A DNA stretch of 64,000 nucleotides from Chitinophagaceae bacterium (GCA_947469485.1 CANIPU010000013.1:1-64000); one strand, 5' to 3'. Positions 29,990-43,091 are shown, numbered from the stretch's first letter. Notes: generated by a model not told the origin, from the sequence alone. A program made the numbers and translations.

Positions 29990-32803
29990 ATGAGTGAAGA
30001 AGAAAAAAAATTAACACTGCACGAAAGCAAACATGTTGAAACCATGTATACTGATTGGTTTCTTGATTATGCTTCATATGTAATACTGGAAAGAGCTGTG
30101 CCTGCTGTGGAAGATGGATTCAAGCCTGTGCAGCGTCGGATTCTGCACGCAATGAAGGAAATGGATGATGGCAGATTTAATAAGGCTGCAAATATCATCG
30201 GGCAAACAATGCAATATCATCCTCACGGTGATGCAAGCATCGGGGATGCAATGGTAAACATCGGGCAGAAAGATTTGCTTATTGAAACGCAGGGAAACTG
30301 GGGCGATGTACGCACAGGAGATTCTGCTGCTGCACCAAGATATATTGAAGCAAGACTTTCGAAATTTGCGCTCGAAGTATTATTCAATCCACAAACTACC
30401 AGATGGCAATTAAGTTATGACGGAAGAAAAAAGGAGCCTTTAACACTTCCTGTAAAGTTCCCATTGCTATTGGCTCAAGGAGTAGAAGGTATTGCAGTCG
30501 GCTTGTCAACAAAAGTATTGCCCCATAATTTTTGTGAATTATTAAAAGGTTCCATTGATATTGTTCGTGGCAAAAAGGTTTCATTATTTCCTGATTTTCT
30601 AACAGGCGGATTAATTGATGCAACTAATTATAATGATGGTGCAAGAGGGGGAAAAGTGAGGGTTCGTGCACGGATAGAGGAGAGGGATAAAAAAACACTG
30701 GTTATTAAAGATGTTCCATTCAGCGTTACAACTACACAACTTATTGATTCAATTATAAAGGCAAACGACAATGGCAAAATAAAAATTAAAAAGGTAGTTG
30801 ATAATACTGCTGCTGAAGTTGAAATTGAAATTCAACTGGCACCAGGTATTTCTCCTGACATAACTATTGACGCATTATATGCTTTTACTGATTGTGAAAT
30901 TTCTATTTCTCCAAGTGCATGTGTTATTATTAATGATAAACCACATTTCGTTTCTGCTTCTGAGTTGTTGAAAATAAGTACCAACAACACAATGGAGTTG
31001 CTGAAACGAGAGTTGGAAATTAAGTTAGGTGAGTTAGAAGAGAACTGGCATTTTTCTTCTCTTGAAAAAATATTTATTGAGAAACGCATTTACCGGGACA
31101 TTGAAGAGTGTGAAACATGGGAGGCAGTAATTCAGGCAATTGATAAAGGATTGCAGAAGTATAAGAAAATGTTTCGAAGAGCAATAACTGAAGATGATAT
31201 TGTTCGCCTTACTGAGATAAGAATAAAGAGAATTTCAAAATTTGATTCATTCAAAGCCGATGAACACATCAAGGGAGTTGAAGATCAAATGAAACAGGTA
31301 AAGTATAATCTAGAACACCTAAAAGATTATGCAATTGATTATTTTGAAAACCTGTTGAAGAAATTTGGTAAAGGAAGAGAGAGAAAAACTGAAATTAAGA
31401 TTTTCGATACCATTCAGGCAAAATCTGTTGCAATTGCTAATCAGAAATTGTATGTGAATCGTGCAGAAGGATTCATTGGTCATGGTTTGAAGAAAGATGA
31501 ATTTGTGCTCGATTGCTCGGACCTCGATGACATTATTGTTTTCCGAAAAGATGGAAAAATGGTTGTGACAAGAGTGGCAGAAAAAACTTTTGTCGGCAAG
31601 GATATTATTCACCTCGATCTTTTTAATAAGAACGATGAACAAACTGTTTATCACATGGTTTATCAGGATGGAAAAACCGGTCCGGCTATGGTAAAACGGT
31701 TTAATGTGACTGGTATCACTCGTGATAAAGAATATGATTTAACAAAAGGAACCGATGGAAGTAAGGTAGTGTACTTCAGTATTAATCCTAAAGGGGAAAA
31801 CGAAATCATCACTGTTACACTTAACCCGAGCGCAAGTGCTCGCATAAAAGTTTTTGATTTCGATTTCAAGGAAATTGCTGTTAAAGGAAGAGGTTCTATT
31901 GGGAATATTGTAACCAAGTATCCTGTTCGCAGTGTGAAATTGAAATCGAAAAGCGCACCGATGATTACCGGTAAGCGATTGTGGTTTGACGAACAGTTCG
32001 GTAAACTGAATTCTGAAGAGAAGGGAAAATACCTTGGCAACTTTGAAGATGCAGAAACCATTCTCTCGGTTTATAAAGATGGCACATACGAAATCACAAA
32101 CACTGACCTCACCAATAAATTCGACCCTGCACAATTACTGCGCATAGAAAAATTCAATCCTGCTTCGGTTGTTTCTGCACTTTACTATCACGCAGGAAAC
32201 AAAGGATACTACCTCAAGCGCTTTGTGATTGAGACACAAACACTCGACAAGAAATTTTCGTTTGTGCCAGAGGAAGAAGGTTGTTACTCAATTACAGCTA
32301 CAACTTCTGAAGAACCAAAACTGTTATTACAATCTGGAAAAAAGAAAACTCCGAAGGAGCAAAAAATAAATGTTGCAAAAGACATTGAGGTTAAAGCATG
32401 GAAAGCAGTTGGCAACAAGGTTTGCGAAAACGATTTCATAGATGCGCAATGGATAGGAGAGAAGACAGAAATTAAAGTTGAAGACAAAAGTCCTGGACAA
32501 AAAAAAGAAAGTGTAAAGCAAACAGCTTCAACTAGCAAAGCAGAAACGAAAACTTTTACAGCCAAACATGCAATTCATAAACCCGAATCTAAAACCCCGA
32601 AACCCGGAACTAAGAATCAGAAACCAGAGATTCGCAATTCAAAATTCCCCAATACATTAAAGCAGTCCATTTCTAAAATGAAGGATGTGGCTGATATTGA
32701 TTTGTTCAATTCAAAATCAGATATGGAATGGGAGGTAAAACCTGCTTCAAAAACTGATGATAAAAAATCAAGCAAGAAGAATAATCAGGCGAGTTTGTTT
32801 TAA
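29990..32803 (+). CDS. parC: DNA topoisomerase IV subunit A
   Basis: DYASYVILERAVPAVEDGFKPVQRRILHAMKEM, YHPHGDASIGDAMV; active-site APRYIEARLS; basic low-complexity C-terminal tail. Confidence 0.88.
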   Translation: MSEEEKKLTLHESKHVETMYTDWFLDYASYVILERAVPAVEDGFKPVQRRILHAMKEMDDGRFNKAANIIGQTMQYHPHGDASIGDAMVNIGQKDLLIETQGNWGDVRTGDSAAAPRYIEARLSKFALEVLFNPQTTRWQLSYDGRKKEPLTLPVKFPLLLAQGVEGIAVGLSTKVLPHNFCELLKGSIDIVRGKKVSLFPDFLTGGLIDATNYNDGARGGKVRVRARIEERDKKTLVIKDVPFSVTTTQLIDSIIKANDNGKIKIKKVVDNTAAEVEIEIQLAPGISPDITIDALYAFTDCEISISPSACVIINDKPHFVSASELLKISTNNTMELLKRELEIKLGELEENWHFSSLEKIFIEKRIYRDIEECETWEAVIQAIDKGLQKYKKMFRRAITEDDIVRLTEIRIKRISKFDSFKADEHIKGVEDQMKQVKYNLEHLKDYAIDYFENLLKKFGKGRERKTEIKIFDTIQAKSVAIANQKLYVNRAEGFIGHGLKKDEFVLDCSDLDDIIVFRKDGKMVVTRVAEKTFVGKDIIHLDLFNKNDEQTVYHMVYQDGKTGPAMVKRFNVTGITRDKEYDLTKGTDGSKVVYFSINPKGENEIITVTLNPSASARIKVFDFDFKEIAVKGRGSIGNIVTKYPVRSVKLKSKSAPMITGKRLWFDEQFGKLNSEEKGKYLGNFEDAETILSVYKDGTYEITNTDLTNKFDPAQLLRIEKFNPASVVSALYYHAGNKGYYLKRFVIETQTLDKKFSFVPEEEGCYSITATTSEEPKLLLQSGKKKTPKEQKINVAKDIEVKAWKAVGNKVCENDFIDAQWIGEKTEIKVEDKSPGQKKESVKQTASTSKAETKTFTAKHAIHKPESKTPKPGTKNQKPEIRNSKFPNTLKQSISKMKDVADIDLFNSKSDMEWEVKPASKTDDKKSSKKNNQASLF

Positions 32804-32916
32804 CATGCGAAAAAAATATTTTTTAATAATGCTGTAACCTTTCTTGTTTTTTTTAATTCTTTATATAAAATATTTTCACTAGACTGAATATTAAATACAA
32901 TTAAAACTTCAAAACT

Positions 32917-34498
32917 ATGATTAAGAAAATAACTGTAATCGCTTTTCTCTTGCTTGCTACTAAATTTTCCAATGCACAAACGCCTAATTGGTCTGATAAT
33001 ATTGCGACCATAATTTATTCGCATTGTTCTAATTGTCATCGCGCAGGAGGTCTTGCTCCTTTTCCGTTGATGAGTTTTAATGATGTTGATTCCAATTCAA
33101 ATGATATTTACAATGCAGTTTTTAATAAAGTAATGCCCCCCCTGGAAGGCAGACCCAAACTATGTTCATTTCAAAGGCGAATTTAATCTCACCCAACAGG
33201 AAATAACTGACATCACAACTTGGATAAATAATGGTAAACCAACCGGGATTTTTACCAATGCACCTGCAGCACCAGTATTTCAAATTGGTTCTCAATTACC
33301 TGTTGTTGACATGACATTAAACCTTCCTGTTTTTATCGTGGATTCTATAGCCGATCAATACAGAACTTTTGTTGTGCATTCAAATTTTACAAGCGACACT
33401 TACATAAATGCAATTGAATATGTTCCCGGCAACAATTCCATCGTACATCACATTGTAATTTATAACGACCCAACTTCTGCCTCCTGGAATTTTGATCAGG
33501 CAGATCCTGCTCCTGGTTATTCGAGCAATGGTACAATGGCAGCGAGTGCTGACGCACAATTCATGGGAGCATGGGCACCTGGGGCAGGTATATTTTCTTT
33601 CCCCGGAAATTTTGGAATCAAGGTTCCGGCAGGCGCTGATTTTTTAGTGGAGGTTCATTATGCTCCCGGTAGTCAGGGGCAAACTGATAGTACAAAAGTT
33701 AATTTCAAATTTATTACTGCTAATGCATCTACCCGCGAAGTATATTTTAATGCCTTGTTAGAATATTTTACCGGTATGACTGATGGACCATTATATGTTC
33801 CGGCAAATACAGTTCAAACTTTTCACGAGGCGCAGCCCATTGTGCAAATTGGCGCACCTATTTCTCTTATTTCTTTTTGGCCACACATGCATCGTGTTGG
33901 TAAATCATTTAAGGCATGGGCACAAAACATTGCAGGTGATACTGTGCGACTTGGTTATGTGCCAGCATGGGATTTTCACTGGCAACTTATTTACAATTAC
34001 AAAAAATTAATCCCGCTTTTTACAGATCAGGTAATTCTCGGCGAAGCAGTATATGATAATACAATTAATAATACCGATAATCCATTCAGTCCGCCTCAGG
34101 ATATTTATTCAGGCGAGCACACCACGAATGAAATGATGTTGGGATTTTTTGCATTCACAATTTATCAATCGGGCGACGAAAATTTTATAATTGACAGTTC
34201 GGTTTCTGTTGGAAATAATACGATTGCTAACGAACCTCTTTCCGTCATTTCTGTTTTTCCTAACCCAGCAAGCAATCAGTTGAATGTTAATTTGTTTTTG
34301 AAAAACGAATCGCAACAGACTTCAATAAAAGTTTTAAATGAAACCGGTGAACTTGTATATGAAAATAATTTGGGAAGAATACCAAGTGGATTAAGAACTC
34401 ACCGCATTGAAACTGATGCGTGGTGCGCAGGTATTTATTTCATCAAAGTTGAAAATACATGGGGTGAAATACTTTCAGCGGAATTTATAAAACAATAA
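32917..34498 (+). pseudogene. c-type cytochrome + Cu type II ascorbate-dependent monooxygenase-like protein with T9SS CTD, frameshifted in a poly-C tract
   Basis: CSNCH motif; deleting one C from C7 at 33136-33142 gives MPPWKADPNYVHFKGEFNLTQQEITDITTWINNG, joining ORFs 32917-33186 and 33311-34498; WPHMHRVGKSFKAWA; C-terminal VFPNPASNQL. Confidence 0.75.
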
Positions 34499-34657
34499 TT
34501 TTTTTGGTTAATATTTTTCTTCTTAATTTACACCAAGTGAAATGGTTTTTCAATTCCTTTAGATGATTTTAAAAAGTAGTATTATAAAGGAAAGCAAATC
34601 ATTTATAAAAAAACTCCTGGGCTGAAAGTTTATGCGACTTTTTTAAAATATTATTTT

Positions 34658-35100
34658 CATAAATCCAACAACACTTTAGGTATCAACCAGGTAATTGTTT
34701 TATTCAGGTTGTTAATGTTCAGATTGTACTCGTCCACCAAAGGAACCATCACCTGCTTGCTACGAAAATTAATCTGCACCATCTTATGAGTGGAAGGTGT
34801 ATTATACACCTTCATTTACTTTTCCTAAATCAACGAGATATTTATAAATCACTTTGTACCCGATCAGGTATTCGAGGTTGTCGTACTTGTGGACTTTCTT
34901 CAGATTGGCTGCTTCTGTAAAATTTTCTTTTCCGAGCAGTGCTTCTGCTAGGGAGCGGTCATTAATTCTTTCCAACAAAAAAAGTGAGTGACCTGTATCA
35001 CCCATTTCATATTCATCCACTAAGTAGGGGATTTTATTTTCTTTCGTTTCAATTAAAACACTTATACATATTTCATTTGTGTAAGAAAAGCAAGAAAAAT
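34658..35100 (-). pseudogene. probable decayed gene fragment
   Basis: ETKENKIPYLVDEYEMGDTGHSLFLLERINDRSLAEALLGKENFTEAANLKKVHKYDNLEYLIGYKVIYKYLVDLGKV then YNTPSTHKMVQINFRSKQVMVPLVDEYNLNINNLNKTITWLIPKVLLDL in another frame; no clean start. Confidence 0.4.
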
Positions 35101-35156
35101 AACCAAGAGGGTTAGTATTAAAATATTTTATTTAGAAACTAATTATTGTTCATGTT

Positions 35157-37025
35157 TTATTTTTTCATTCTTTCTCTTTGTGCAGTCTTTTGTTTTTTCT
35201 GCATTTCTTCAAGCCGGGCCATGAATCCTGATTTTTTAGGAGTCTTCTTTTTATTTTCCTGTATTTGAGCGTGAATTGCCTTTTCGTCAATCATGTATTT
35301 CTGAACTCCCCATTGCATTATAATTGAGAATACATTGAAAAGAAAATAATAGTAAGTTAAGGCAGCAGGAAGATTATTGAATATACCAAGCAGCATTACA
35401 GGAAAAATATACTGCATCCACTTCATTTGACCGGTTACATTATTCATTTGACTAGTGTAAACTGCCATAATGATTTGCGTAACGGTCATTAATAAGGTAA
35501 ACAAGCTTACATGGTCACCATAAAAAGGAAGTGAAAAATTATTTGGAAAATTAAAAATACTGTCATAAGAAGATAAATCTTTAGCCCATAAAAACGGTTG
35601 CATGCGCAACTCAATGGCATTGGGAAATAAGCTGTACATAGCAGTCAAAATCGGAATCTGAATTAGCAAAGGCAAACAACCTCCAAGAGGATTGACACCA
35701 GCCTTGCCAAAGAGTTTCATTTGCTCCTGTCCAAATTTTCCCTGATCATCCTTATATTTTTCTTTGAGTTCATCAATTTCAGGTTTCAATACTTTCATCT
35801 TTGCAGCAGAAACCATTGACTTATATGTCATTGGTAAAGTGATACCACGGATAAGCAATGTCATAATTAAAATTATGACACCATAGTTACCAATAAAATT
35901 ATTTAATAAATTGAAAAGTGGAAGAATAAAATACTTGTTAATTGGTGTGGCAAACCAAGAAAATATTCCCCAGCCTAATGGAATTATTTCTTCTAAACCA
36001 ATTCCAAATTTCTTTAAACTTGAAAAGTGATTAGGTCCGAAATAAAAATTCATTGAATAATTATTTGATTCATTATGGTTATAAGGCAGAACTAATTCTG
36101 CTTCCATCGTTTTTAAATAATAATTGCCTGTGTCAATGGTAAGTTTTGTGTTCCCTTGTTCAAAAATTTTAGGTGCAATTAATGTGGAATTAAAAAAATG
36201 TTGTTTAAAAGAAATCCATTCAATATTTGCTGGAAATTTTTCACTTCCATCTTCTGTCAATGATAAACTACTTACTGATTCGTTTGGATATTTGAAATAT
36301 ACAGAAGAATAATTACGATTATCAATTACTGTGTGTTCACCATTTAATAGTTTCTGTTTCCAAATTAAAGTAAGGAATTGATTGTTCTTTGAAATAATAC
36401 TATCTAGTCCTTTTAAATTTAACTGGTAACCAAGCATGTAAGAACCATCGCGAAGGGTATAATTTTGTTCAATAAACCTATCAGGACTTAAATAAGCGCG
36501 ATAATTAATATTAGCGGAATCTTTTTTTGAAACTACTGCAGAATTACTTTCAGCTTTGAAGAATATTTCTCCAGTATTTACCTGGTTTGTCCCGGAATAA
36601 AAAGCATATCCGAATTCAGTGCTTTTTCCTTCAAACAAAACCATTGGTTTGTTGTCGGAAGTTTTATACTTTTTTAATTCAACGGAAAAAACTTTACCGC
36701 CTTTGTTACTGAAAGTAACTTTCATTACATCATTTTCTAAAGTCAGAAAATTCTCTTGAGTATTAGTGCTGTCAATAAAATAGCCAGCATTAATAACTGC
36801 AGTTTTTTGTTTTGTTGTATCAATAATAGCAGTTTCAGATAAATTGGTTTGTGAAGAGGCGGTTTTTGCTTCTTCTTCTGTTTGCATTTTCTTCTTAACA
36901 AGTTCAATAGAATCCTGAACATGTTTTTGATAAGCTAATTGCTCTTTAGAGGGTTGATTGTATATACTCCACACAAGAAGTAACGCACCAATAAGCACCA
37001 GGCCAATAATCGTATTCCTATCCAT
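35157..37025 (-). CDS. yidC: membrane protein insertase YidC
   Basis: MDRNTIIGLVLIGALLLVWSIYNQPS; GNYGVIILIMTLLIRGITLPMTYKSMVSAAKM; GGCLPLLIQIPILTAMYSLFPNAIELR. Confidence 0.95.
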   Translation of the reverse strand: MDRNTIIGLVLIGALLLVWSIYNQPSKEQLAYQKHVQDSIELVKKKMQTEEEAKTASSQTNLSETAIIDTTKQKTAVINAGYFIDSTNTQENFLTLENDVMKVTFSNKGGKVFSVELKKYKTSDNKPMVLFEGKSTEFGYAFYSGTNQVNTGEIFFKAESNSAVVSKKDSANINYRAYLSPDRFIEQNYTLRDGSYMLGYQLNLKGLDSIISKNNQFLTLIWKQKLLNGEHTVIDNRNYSSVYFKYPNESVSSLSLTEDGSEKFPANIEWISFKQHFFNSTLIAPKIFEQGNTKLTIDTGNYYLKTMEAELVLPYNHNESNNYSMNFYFGPNHFSSLKKFGIGLEEIIPLGWGIFSWFATPINKYFILPLFNLLNNFIGNYGVIILIMTLLIRGITLPMTYKSMVSAAKMKVLKPEIDELKEKYKDDQGKFGQEQMKLFGKAGVNPLGGCLPLLIQIPILTAMYSLFPNAIELRMQPFLWAKDLSSYDSIFNFPNNFSLPFYGDHVSLFTLLMTVTQIIMAVYTSQMNNVTGQMKWMQYIFPVMLLGIFNNLPAALTYYYFLFNVFSIIMQWGVQKYMIDEKAIHAQIQENKKKTPKKSGFMARLEEMQKKQKTAQRERMKK

Positions 37026-37062
37026 TTTTAATAAATCAATATTTTAATTAAGGGGCGCAAAC

Positions 37063-38730
<1,668 letters not shown>

Positions 38731-38861
38731 TTATTAGTTACGGGCTGTAAAAGTATATTAAACACTTTAAACAATTTGATAAAATAAGAATTGGATAATT
38801 TATTTGTTGTCAAGTCTTAACATTTATCGGAAATTGTTTTCGTTATTACATTCGTCGCTTT

Positions 38862-39521
38862 ATGGATTTTTTTAAATCAGTTTGGTATTTAATTAAAAAG
38901 GATTTGTTAATTGAATGGAGACAACGCTATGCTTTTAACGGAATAATTCTTTACCTGGCTTCTGTTGTTTTTCTGATTTATATTTCTTTCATCGAACTCA
39001 ATCCAGAAATGTGGCTTACATTATTTTGGATTGTTATGTTATTTACTTCTGTAAATGCTGTAGCAAAAAGTTTTTTACAAGAGGGGAGAGCCCGATGGTT
39101 GTACTATTATTCCATTGCAAGTCCATATTCAATAATTGCTGCAAAAATGATTTACAATTTATCCTTAATGCTGGTATTATGTATTATAGGATTACTGATT
39201 TATAGTTTGGTGCTAGGCAACCCATTGATTCATCCATATTATTTTTTATTGGTTGTGATTGTTGGAAGCTTTAGTTTTTCTTTGACTTTTACCTTAATGA
39301 GCGCACTCGCTTCAAAGGCAGGAAACAGCGCCATGATTATGCCTATATTGAGCTTTCCTATTATAGTACCTGTATTATTATTACTTGTTAAATTATCGCG
39401 GGAAGCGTTGTATGGTGGATTTTTAGAATGGCCGATAAAAGATTTTTTTCTTTTAATTTCACTTGACTCAGTAATGCTTGTTATGGCAATGCTGTTATTT
39501 CCTTATTTATGGAAGGACTGA
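38862..39521 (+). CDS. ccmB: heme exporter protein CcmB
   Basis: KKDLLIEWRQRYAFNGIILYLASVVFLIYISF; AKSFLQEGRARWLYYYSIASPYSIIAAKMIYN; next to ccmC. Confidence 0.88.
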   Translation: MDFFKSVWYLIKKDLLIEWRQRYAFNGIILYLASVVFLIYISFIELNPEMWLTLFWIVMLFTSVNAVAKSFLQEGRARWLYYYSIASPYSIIAAKMIYNLSLMLVLCIIGLLIYSLVLGNPLIHPYYFLLVVIVGSFSFSLTFTLMSALASKAGNSAMIMPILSFPIIVPVLLLLVKLSREALYGGFLEWPIKDFFLLISLDSVMLVMAMLLFPYLWKD

Positions 39522-39619
39522 ATTATGATTTGAAAGGCGACTTTTAAATCAAATTTTCTTTTGAAAATTGATTTAGAGATGATAAAAATCTCTTTGATAA
39601 TTGTAAGACTATCTTATTA

Positions 39620-40351
39620 TTGCGCCGCTTTATAATGACTACTAATAATTGGATGCGTAAATGGTGGTGGAAAGTATTGGCTATTTTGCTGATGCTGTTC
39701 ACAATTGTTATGGGAATGATGGCTACAGTTCCTGCTCTTCCGATTTTGCATGAGACAATTCGTAATCTTTATTATCATGTTCCAATGTGGTTTGGTATGA
39801 CACTAATGTTGCTTTTTGGAATGGTATTCAGTATAAAATATCTGCGGCATGGGAGGATGGAAGATGATATAATTGCAGCCTCTTTTACAAAGGTGGGATT
39901 GTTATTTGGCTGTTGTGGTATCACCACAGGGATGATTTGGGCTCAAAGCACTTGGGGAGTTTTCTGGAATAATGATCCAAAAGAAAATGCAGCTGCAGTT
40001 GGATTGCTTTTATACTTCGCATATTTTGTTTTGCGAAATAGCTTGGATGATTTGGACAAACGAGCGCGCGTTTCTTCTGTTGCAAATATTATTTTTTATT
40101 TCACCTTCATTCCAATAATTTTTATTGTCCCTCGATTGACTGATTCATTGCATCCAGGTAATGGCGGGAATCCGGGTTTTAATGCTTACGATTTAGATAG
40201 CAATATGCGAATGGTTTTTTACCCTGCTGTTATCGGATGGACTTTGTTAGGAACATGGATAACAACTATAATTTCAAGAACTAATATTATAAACAGGGAA
40301 TATCACTTTTCTATGAACAATTCTTCACAGCAATTAGATAGTAAACTCTGA
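39620..40351 (+). CDS. ccmC: cytochrome c biogenesis protein CcmC/CcsA
   Basis: LYYHVPMWFGMTLML, GMIWAQSTWGVFWNNDPKENAAAVGLLLYFAYF. Confidence 0.9.
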   Translation: MRRFIMTTNNWMRKWWWKVLAILLMLFTIVMGMMATVPALPILHETIRNLYYHVPMWFGMTLMLLFGMVFSIKYLRHGRMEDDIIAASFTKVGLLFGCCGITTGMIWAQSTWGVFWNNDPKENAAAVGLLLYFAYFVLRNSLDDLDKRARVSSVANIIFYFTFIPIIFIVPRLTDSLHPGNGGNPGFNAYDLDSNMRMVFYPAVIGWTLLGTWITTIISRTNIINREYHFSMNNSSQQLDSKL

Positions 40352-40379
40352 TGGATAATATTAACTTTTCAAACATCCT

Positions 40380-40637
40380 TTGAAATCAAAAAAAACATTG
40401 ATGAAAAAAATAATTTCATTTATTCTCCTTCAGATTATAGCCATAAGTGCTTTTGCCCAAAGGCCTGAATCAAGTGTGGAGATGGCTGATTTAATGCGCA
40501 GCAATGGAAAAATCTATGTTGTGATTGCAGTGTTGCTTACTATTTTTGCCGCCCTTCTGCTGTTTTTAATTTCACAGGAAATGAAATTAAAACGGATGGA
40601 GAAAAAATTAAACGAACACATTTCAAACCCAAAATAA
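40380..40637 (+). CDS. CcmD-like small membrane protein
   Basis: ORF opens at 40380, better start MKKIISFILLQIIAISAFAQRPES near 40401; signal/TM plus one C-terminal TM; position after ccmBC. Confidence 0.6.
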   Translation: MKSKKTLMKKIISFILLQIIAISAFAQRPESSVEMADLMRSNGKIYVVIAVLLTIFAALLLFLISQEMKLKRMEKKLNEHISNPK

Positions 40638-40643
40638 AAACCG

Positions 40644-42071
40644 ATGAAAAAAGGCGCAGCTAACCATGAATACAGCTTCTTCGCAAATGTGGAGAGGTAT
40701 TTCGACAAAGCCGCAGCACACACTCAGTATCCAAAAGGATTACTGGATCAAATCAAAGCTTGCAACAGCGTTTACCAAATGCGTTTTCCAATAAAAATAG
40801 GAGATCGCGTTGAAGTTATTGAAGCTTATCGTGTTCAACACAGCCAGCACAAAGTTCCGTGTAAAGGAGGAATTCGTTACAGTATGGGTGTTAATCAGGA
40901 TGAAGTAATGGCGCTTGCATCTCTGATGACATACAAGTGTGCTATTGTGGATGTTCCGTTTGGTGGAGCAAAAGGTGGAATTAAAATAGACCCTAAAAAA
41001 TATACTGAAGATCAGCTTGAAAGAATTACGCGCCGATATACTGTTGAGTTAATGAAAAAGGGTTTCATTGGCCCCGGTATTGATGTTCCTGCTCCTGATT
41101 ATGGAACAGGTGAAAGAGAAATGAGTTGGATTCTTGACACCTATGTAGCATTCAATCCCGGACAGGTAGAAGCTTATGGTTGTGTAACAGGAAAGCCAGT
41201 AAGTCAAGGTGGAGTTCGCGGAAGAAAAGAAGCAACAGGTCGTGGTGTGTTTTTCGGTATTCGTGAATTATGCAATATTGCTGAAGATATGAAGGAACTC
41301 GGAATGACTACTGGTATTGAAGGAAAGCGAGTTGTAGTTCAAGGACTTGGAAATGTTGGTTATCATTCGGCGTTATTTTTCTGGGAGGCGGGAGCTACAC
41401 TTGTAGGTCTGTCTGAAATTGACTGTGCTTTGTACAATCCAAAAGGGCTAGACCTTAGCGATATAATGAAGTACAAAGCAGCAAATGGTTCTCTTTTAAC
41501 TTATCCTAACGCAAAGGTTTCAAAAAACCCAGCAGCTTGCTTGGAATATGATTGTGATATTCTGGTTCCGGCTGCTTTGGAGAATGTAATCACTGGAGAA
41601 AATGCTCCTCGAATTAAAGCAAAAATAATAGCAGAAGGTGCCAATGGTCCTGTTACACCGGATGCTGAAGAAATTTTGTTAAAGAAAGGTTGTTACATTA
41701 TTCCTGACATGTATTTAAATGCAGGCGGTGTTACAGTATCCTATTTCGAATGGCTGAAAAACTTATCACATGTTCGTTTCGGAAGAATGGACAAACGCTT
41801 TACTGAAAATACAAATTTGAAATTTGTCAGCACAATTGAGAGAATAACAGGTGAGAAAATAACAATGGATGAGCGTTCAGAATTAACTCACGGAGCTGAT
41901 GAAGTTGACTTAGTAAATAGCGGTTTGGAAGAAACTATGATCAGTGCTTTCCACGATATCCGGGGAGTACTTAAAGGAAATAAGAAAATCAAAGACCATC
42001 GTACCGCAGCCTTTGTTGTTTCGATAAACAAAGTAGCAGGTTCTTATATGTCTCTTGGTATCTGGCCATAA
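40644..42071 (+). CDS. gdhA: glutamate dehydrogenase (Glu/Leu/Phe/Val dehydrogenase)
   Basis: [75 protein letters not shown]. Confidence 0.93.
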   Translation: MKKGAANHEYSFFANVERYFDKAAAHTQYPKGLLDQIKACNSVYQMRFPIKIGDRVEVIEAYRVQHSQHKVPCKGGIRYSMGVNQDEVMALASLMTYKCAIVDVPFGGAKGGIKIDPKKYTEDQLERITRRYTVELMKKGFIGPGIDVPAPDYGTGEREMSWILDTYVAFNPGQVEAYGCVTGKPVSQGGVRGRKEATGRGVFFGIRELCNIAEDMKELGMTTGIEGKRVVVQGLGNVGYHSALFFWEAGATLVGLSEIDCALYNPKGLDLSDIMKYKAANGSLLTYPNAKVSKNPAACLEYDCDILVPAALENVITGENAPRIKAKIIAEGANGPVTPDAEEILLKKGCYIIPDMYLNAGGVTVSYFEWLKNLSHVRFGRMDKRFTENTNLKFVSTIERITGEKITMDERSELTHGADEVDLVNSGLEETMISAFHDIRGVLKGNKKIKDHRTAAFVVSINKVAGSYMSLGIWP

Positions 42072-42090
42072 TTGATTTGAATCAGGAATA

Positions 42091-42128
42091 AAAAAAGACC
42101 GTTGTGAAATTTCGCAACGGTCTTTTTA
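42091..42128. terminator. bidirectional hairpin between convergent genes
   Basis: AAAAAAGACCGTTGTGAAATTTCGCAACGGTCTTTTT. Confidence 0.75.
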
Positions 42129-42142
42129 TTATTATCAAAAAA

Positions 42143-43091
42143 TTATTGAATTACATTTCTGTTAACTGAATTTTTTATAGGTGGAACGGTTCTGAGATAT
42201 GCATAAATTGCTTTGCATTCTGATTCACTTAAGAGATTATATGGTTTCATTGGTAAACGAGTTGTCCCATTTGGCTTTATACCGTATCGAAGAGCCTTAA
42301 CAAAAACTTCTTCAGACCATGAACCAATTCCTGTTTCATCAGGAGTAAGATTTGCGGAATATATTCCTTCCGGCATTTTGTTTCCTCCGCCTAAATACCC
42401 GGCAGAATTTGATGGTGTCATGTAGTCATTCTTAGCATAGTCAAGAGAATGACAACTAAAGCAATCTAAATTCCAAACCAAGTATTTTCCCCATTCCACT
42501 TTGTTTGTTGTATCAGGTTGTGAGATAACTTTTTCAGGATAAGGAAATGGTTTGAAAGCAACAAATGCTAAAAATTTTGCTAAAAAGCTAGGTTCACATG
42601 GGCGGTCCGGAGTATCATCTGCTACAATCATTGGGTCATCAGAATGAAGAAATGAAATAATTGAAGCAATATCTTCATCACTCATGTTGGGTAATTTTGC
42701 CATCCATGGTGGAGCATATTGTCCATCTCTTTTTATTCCGGTTCTTAAAAGATAAATTAATTGTCCATCAGTCCAGTCGCCAATTCCTACTGTTTTATCT
42801 TGTGTTATGTTTTGAGAAAATAAATTTCCAAATGGAAGTTTATGCAATGGGTCCATATCACCTCCGGTTAATTTTCTGGTATCAGGATTCATGTGGCAAT
42901 CTGCACACAGCATACTGGCTAATATTCGCCCTCTTTCAATTCTTGATGAGTCGGGAATGATTTTAATTCCTGGATCTTTGGCTTCGTAGTAAGGTATTCC
43001 TCTAAGTGAAATAAAGAGTGCGAAACTTCCGGCAAGCACTGCCTGCAACTACAATAAAGATAATCAGTAAAATTTTTAAAACTTTTTTCAT
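42143..43091 (-). CDS. diheme cytochrome c; N-terminal signal region apparently frameshifted
   Basis: Two CxxCH motifs (LCADCH, CFSCH). ORF 42143-43048 uses a TTG start; a better start ATG at 43091 (MKKVLKILLIIFIVVAG) is in another frame. Confidence 0.75.

Noticed and set aside
31663-32134. Overlapping minus-strand ORFs of about 131 aa
   Set aside because: Antisense to parC; composition consistent with reverse-frame artefact.
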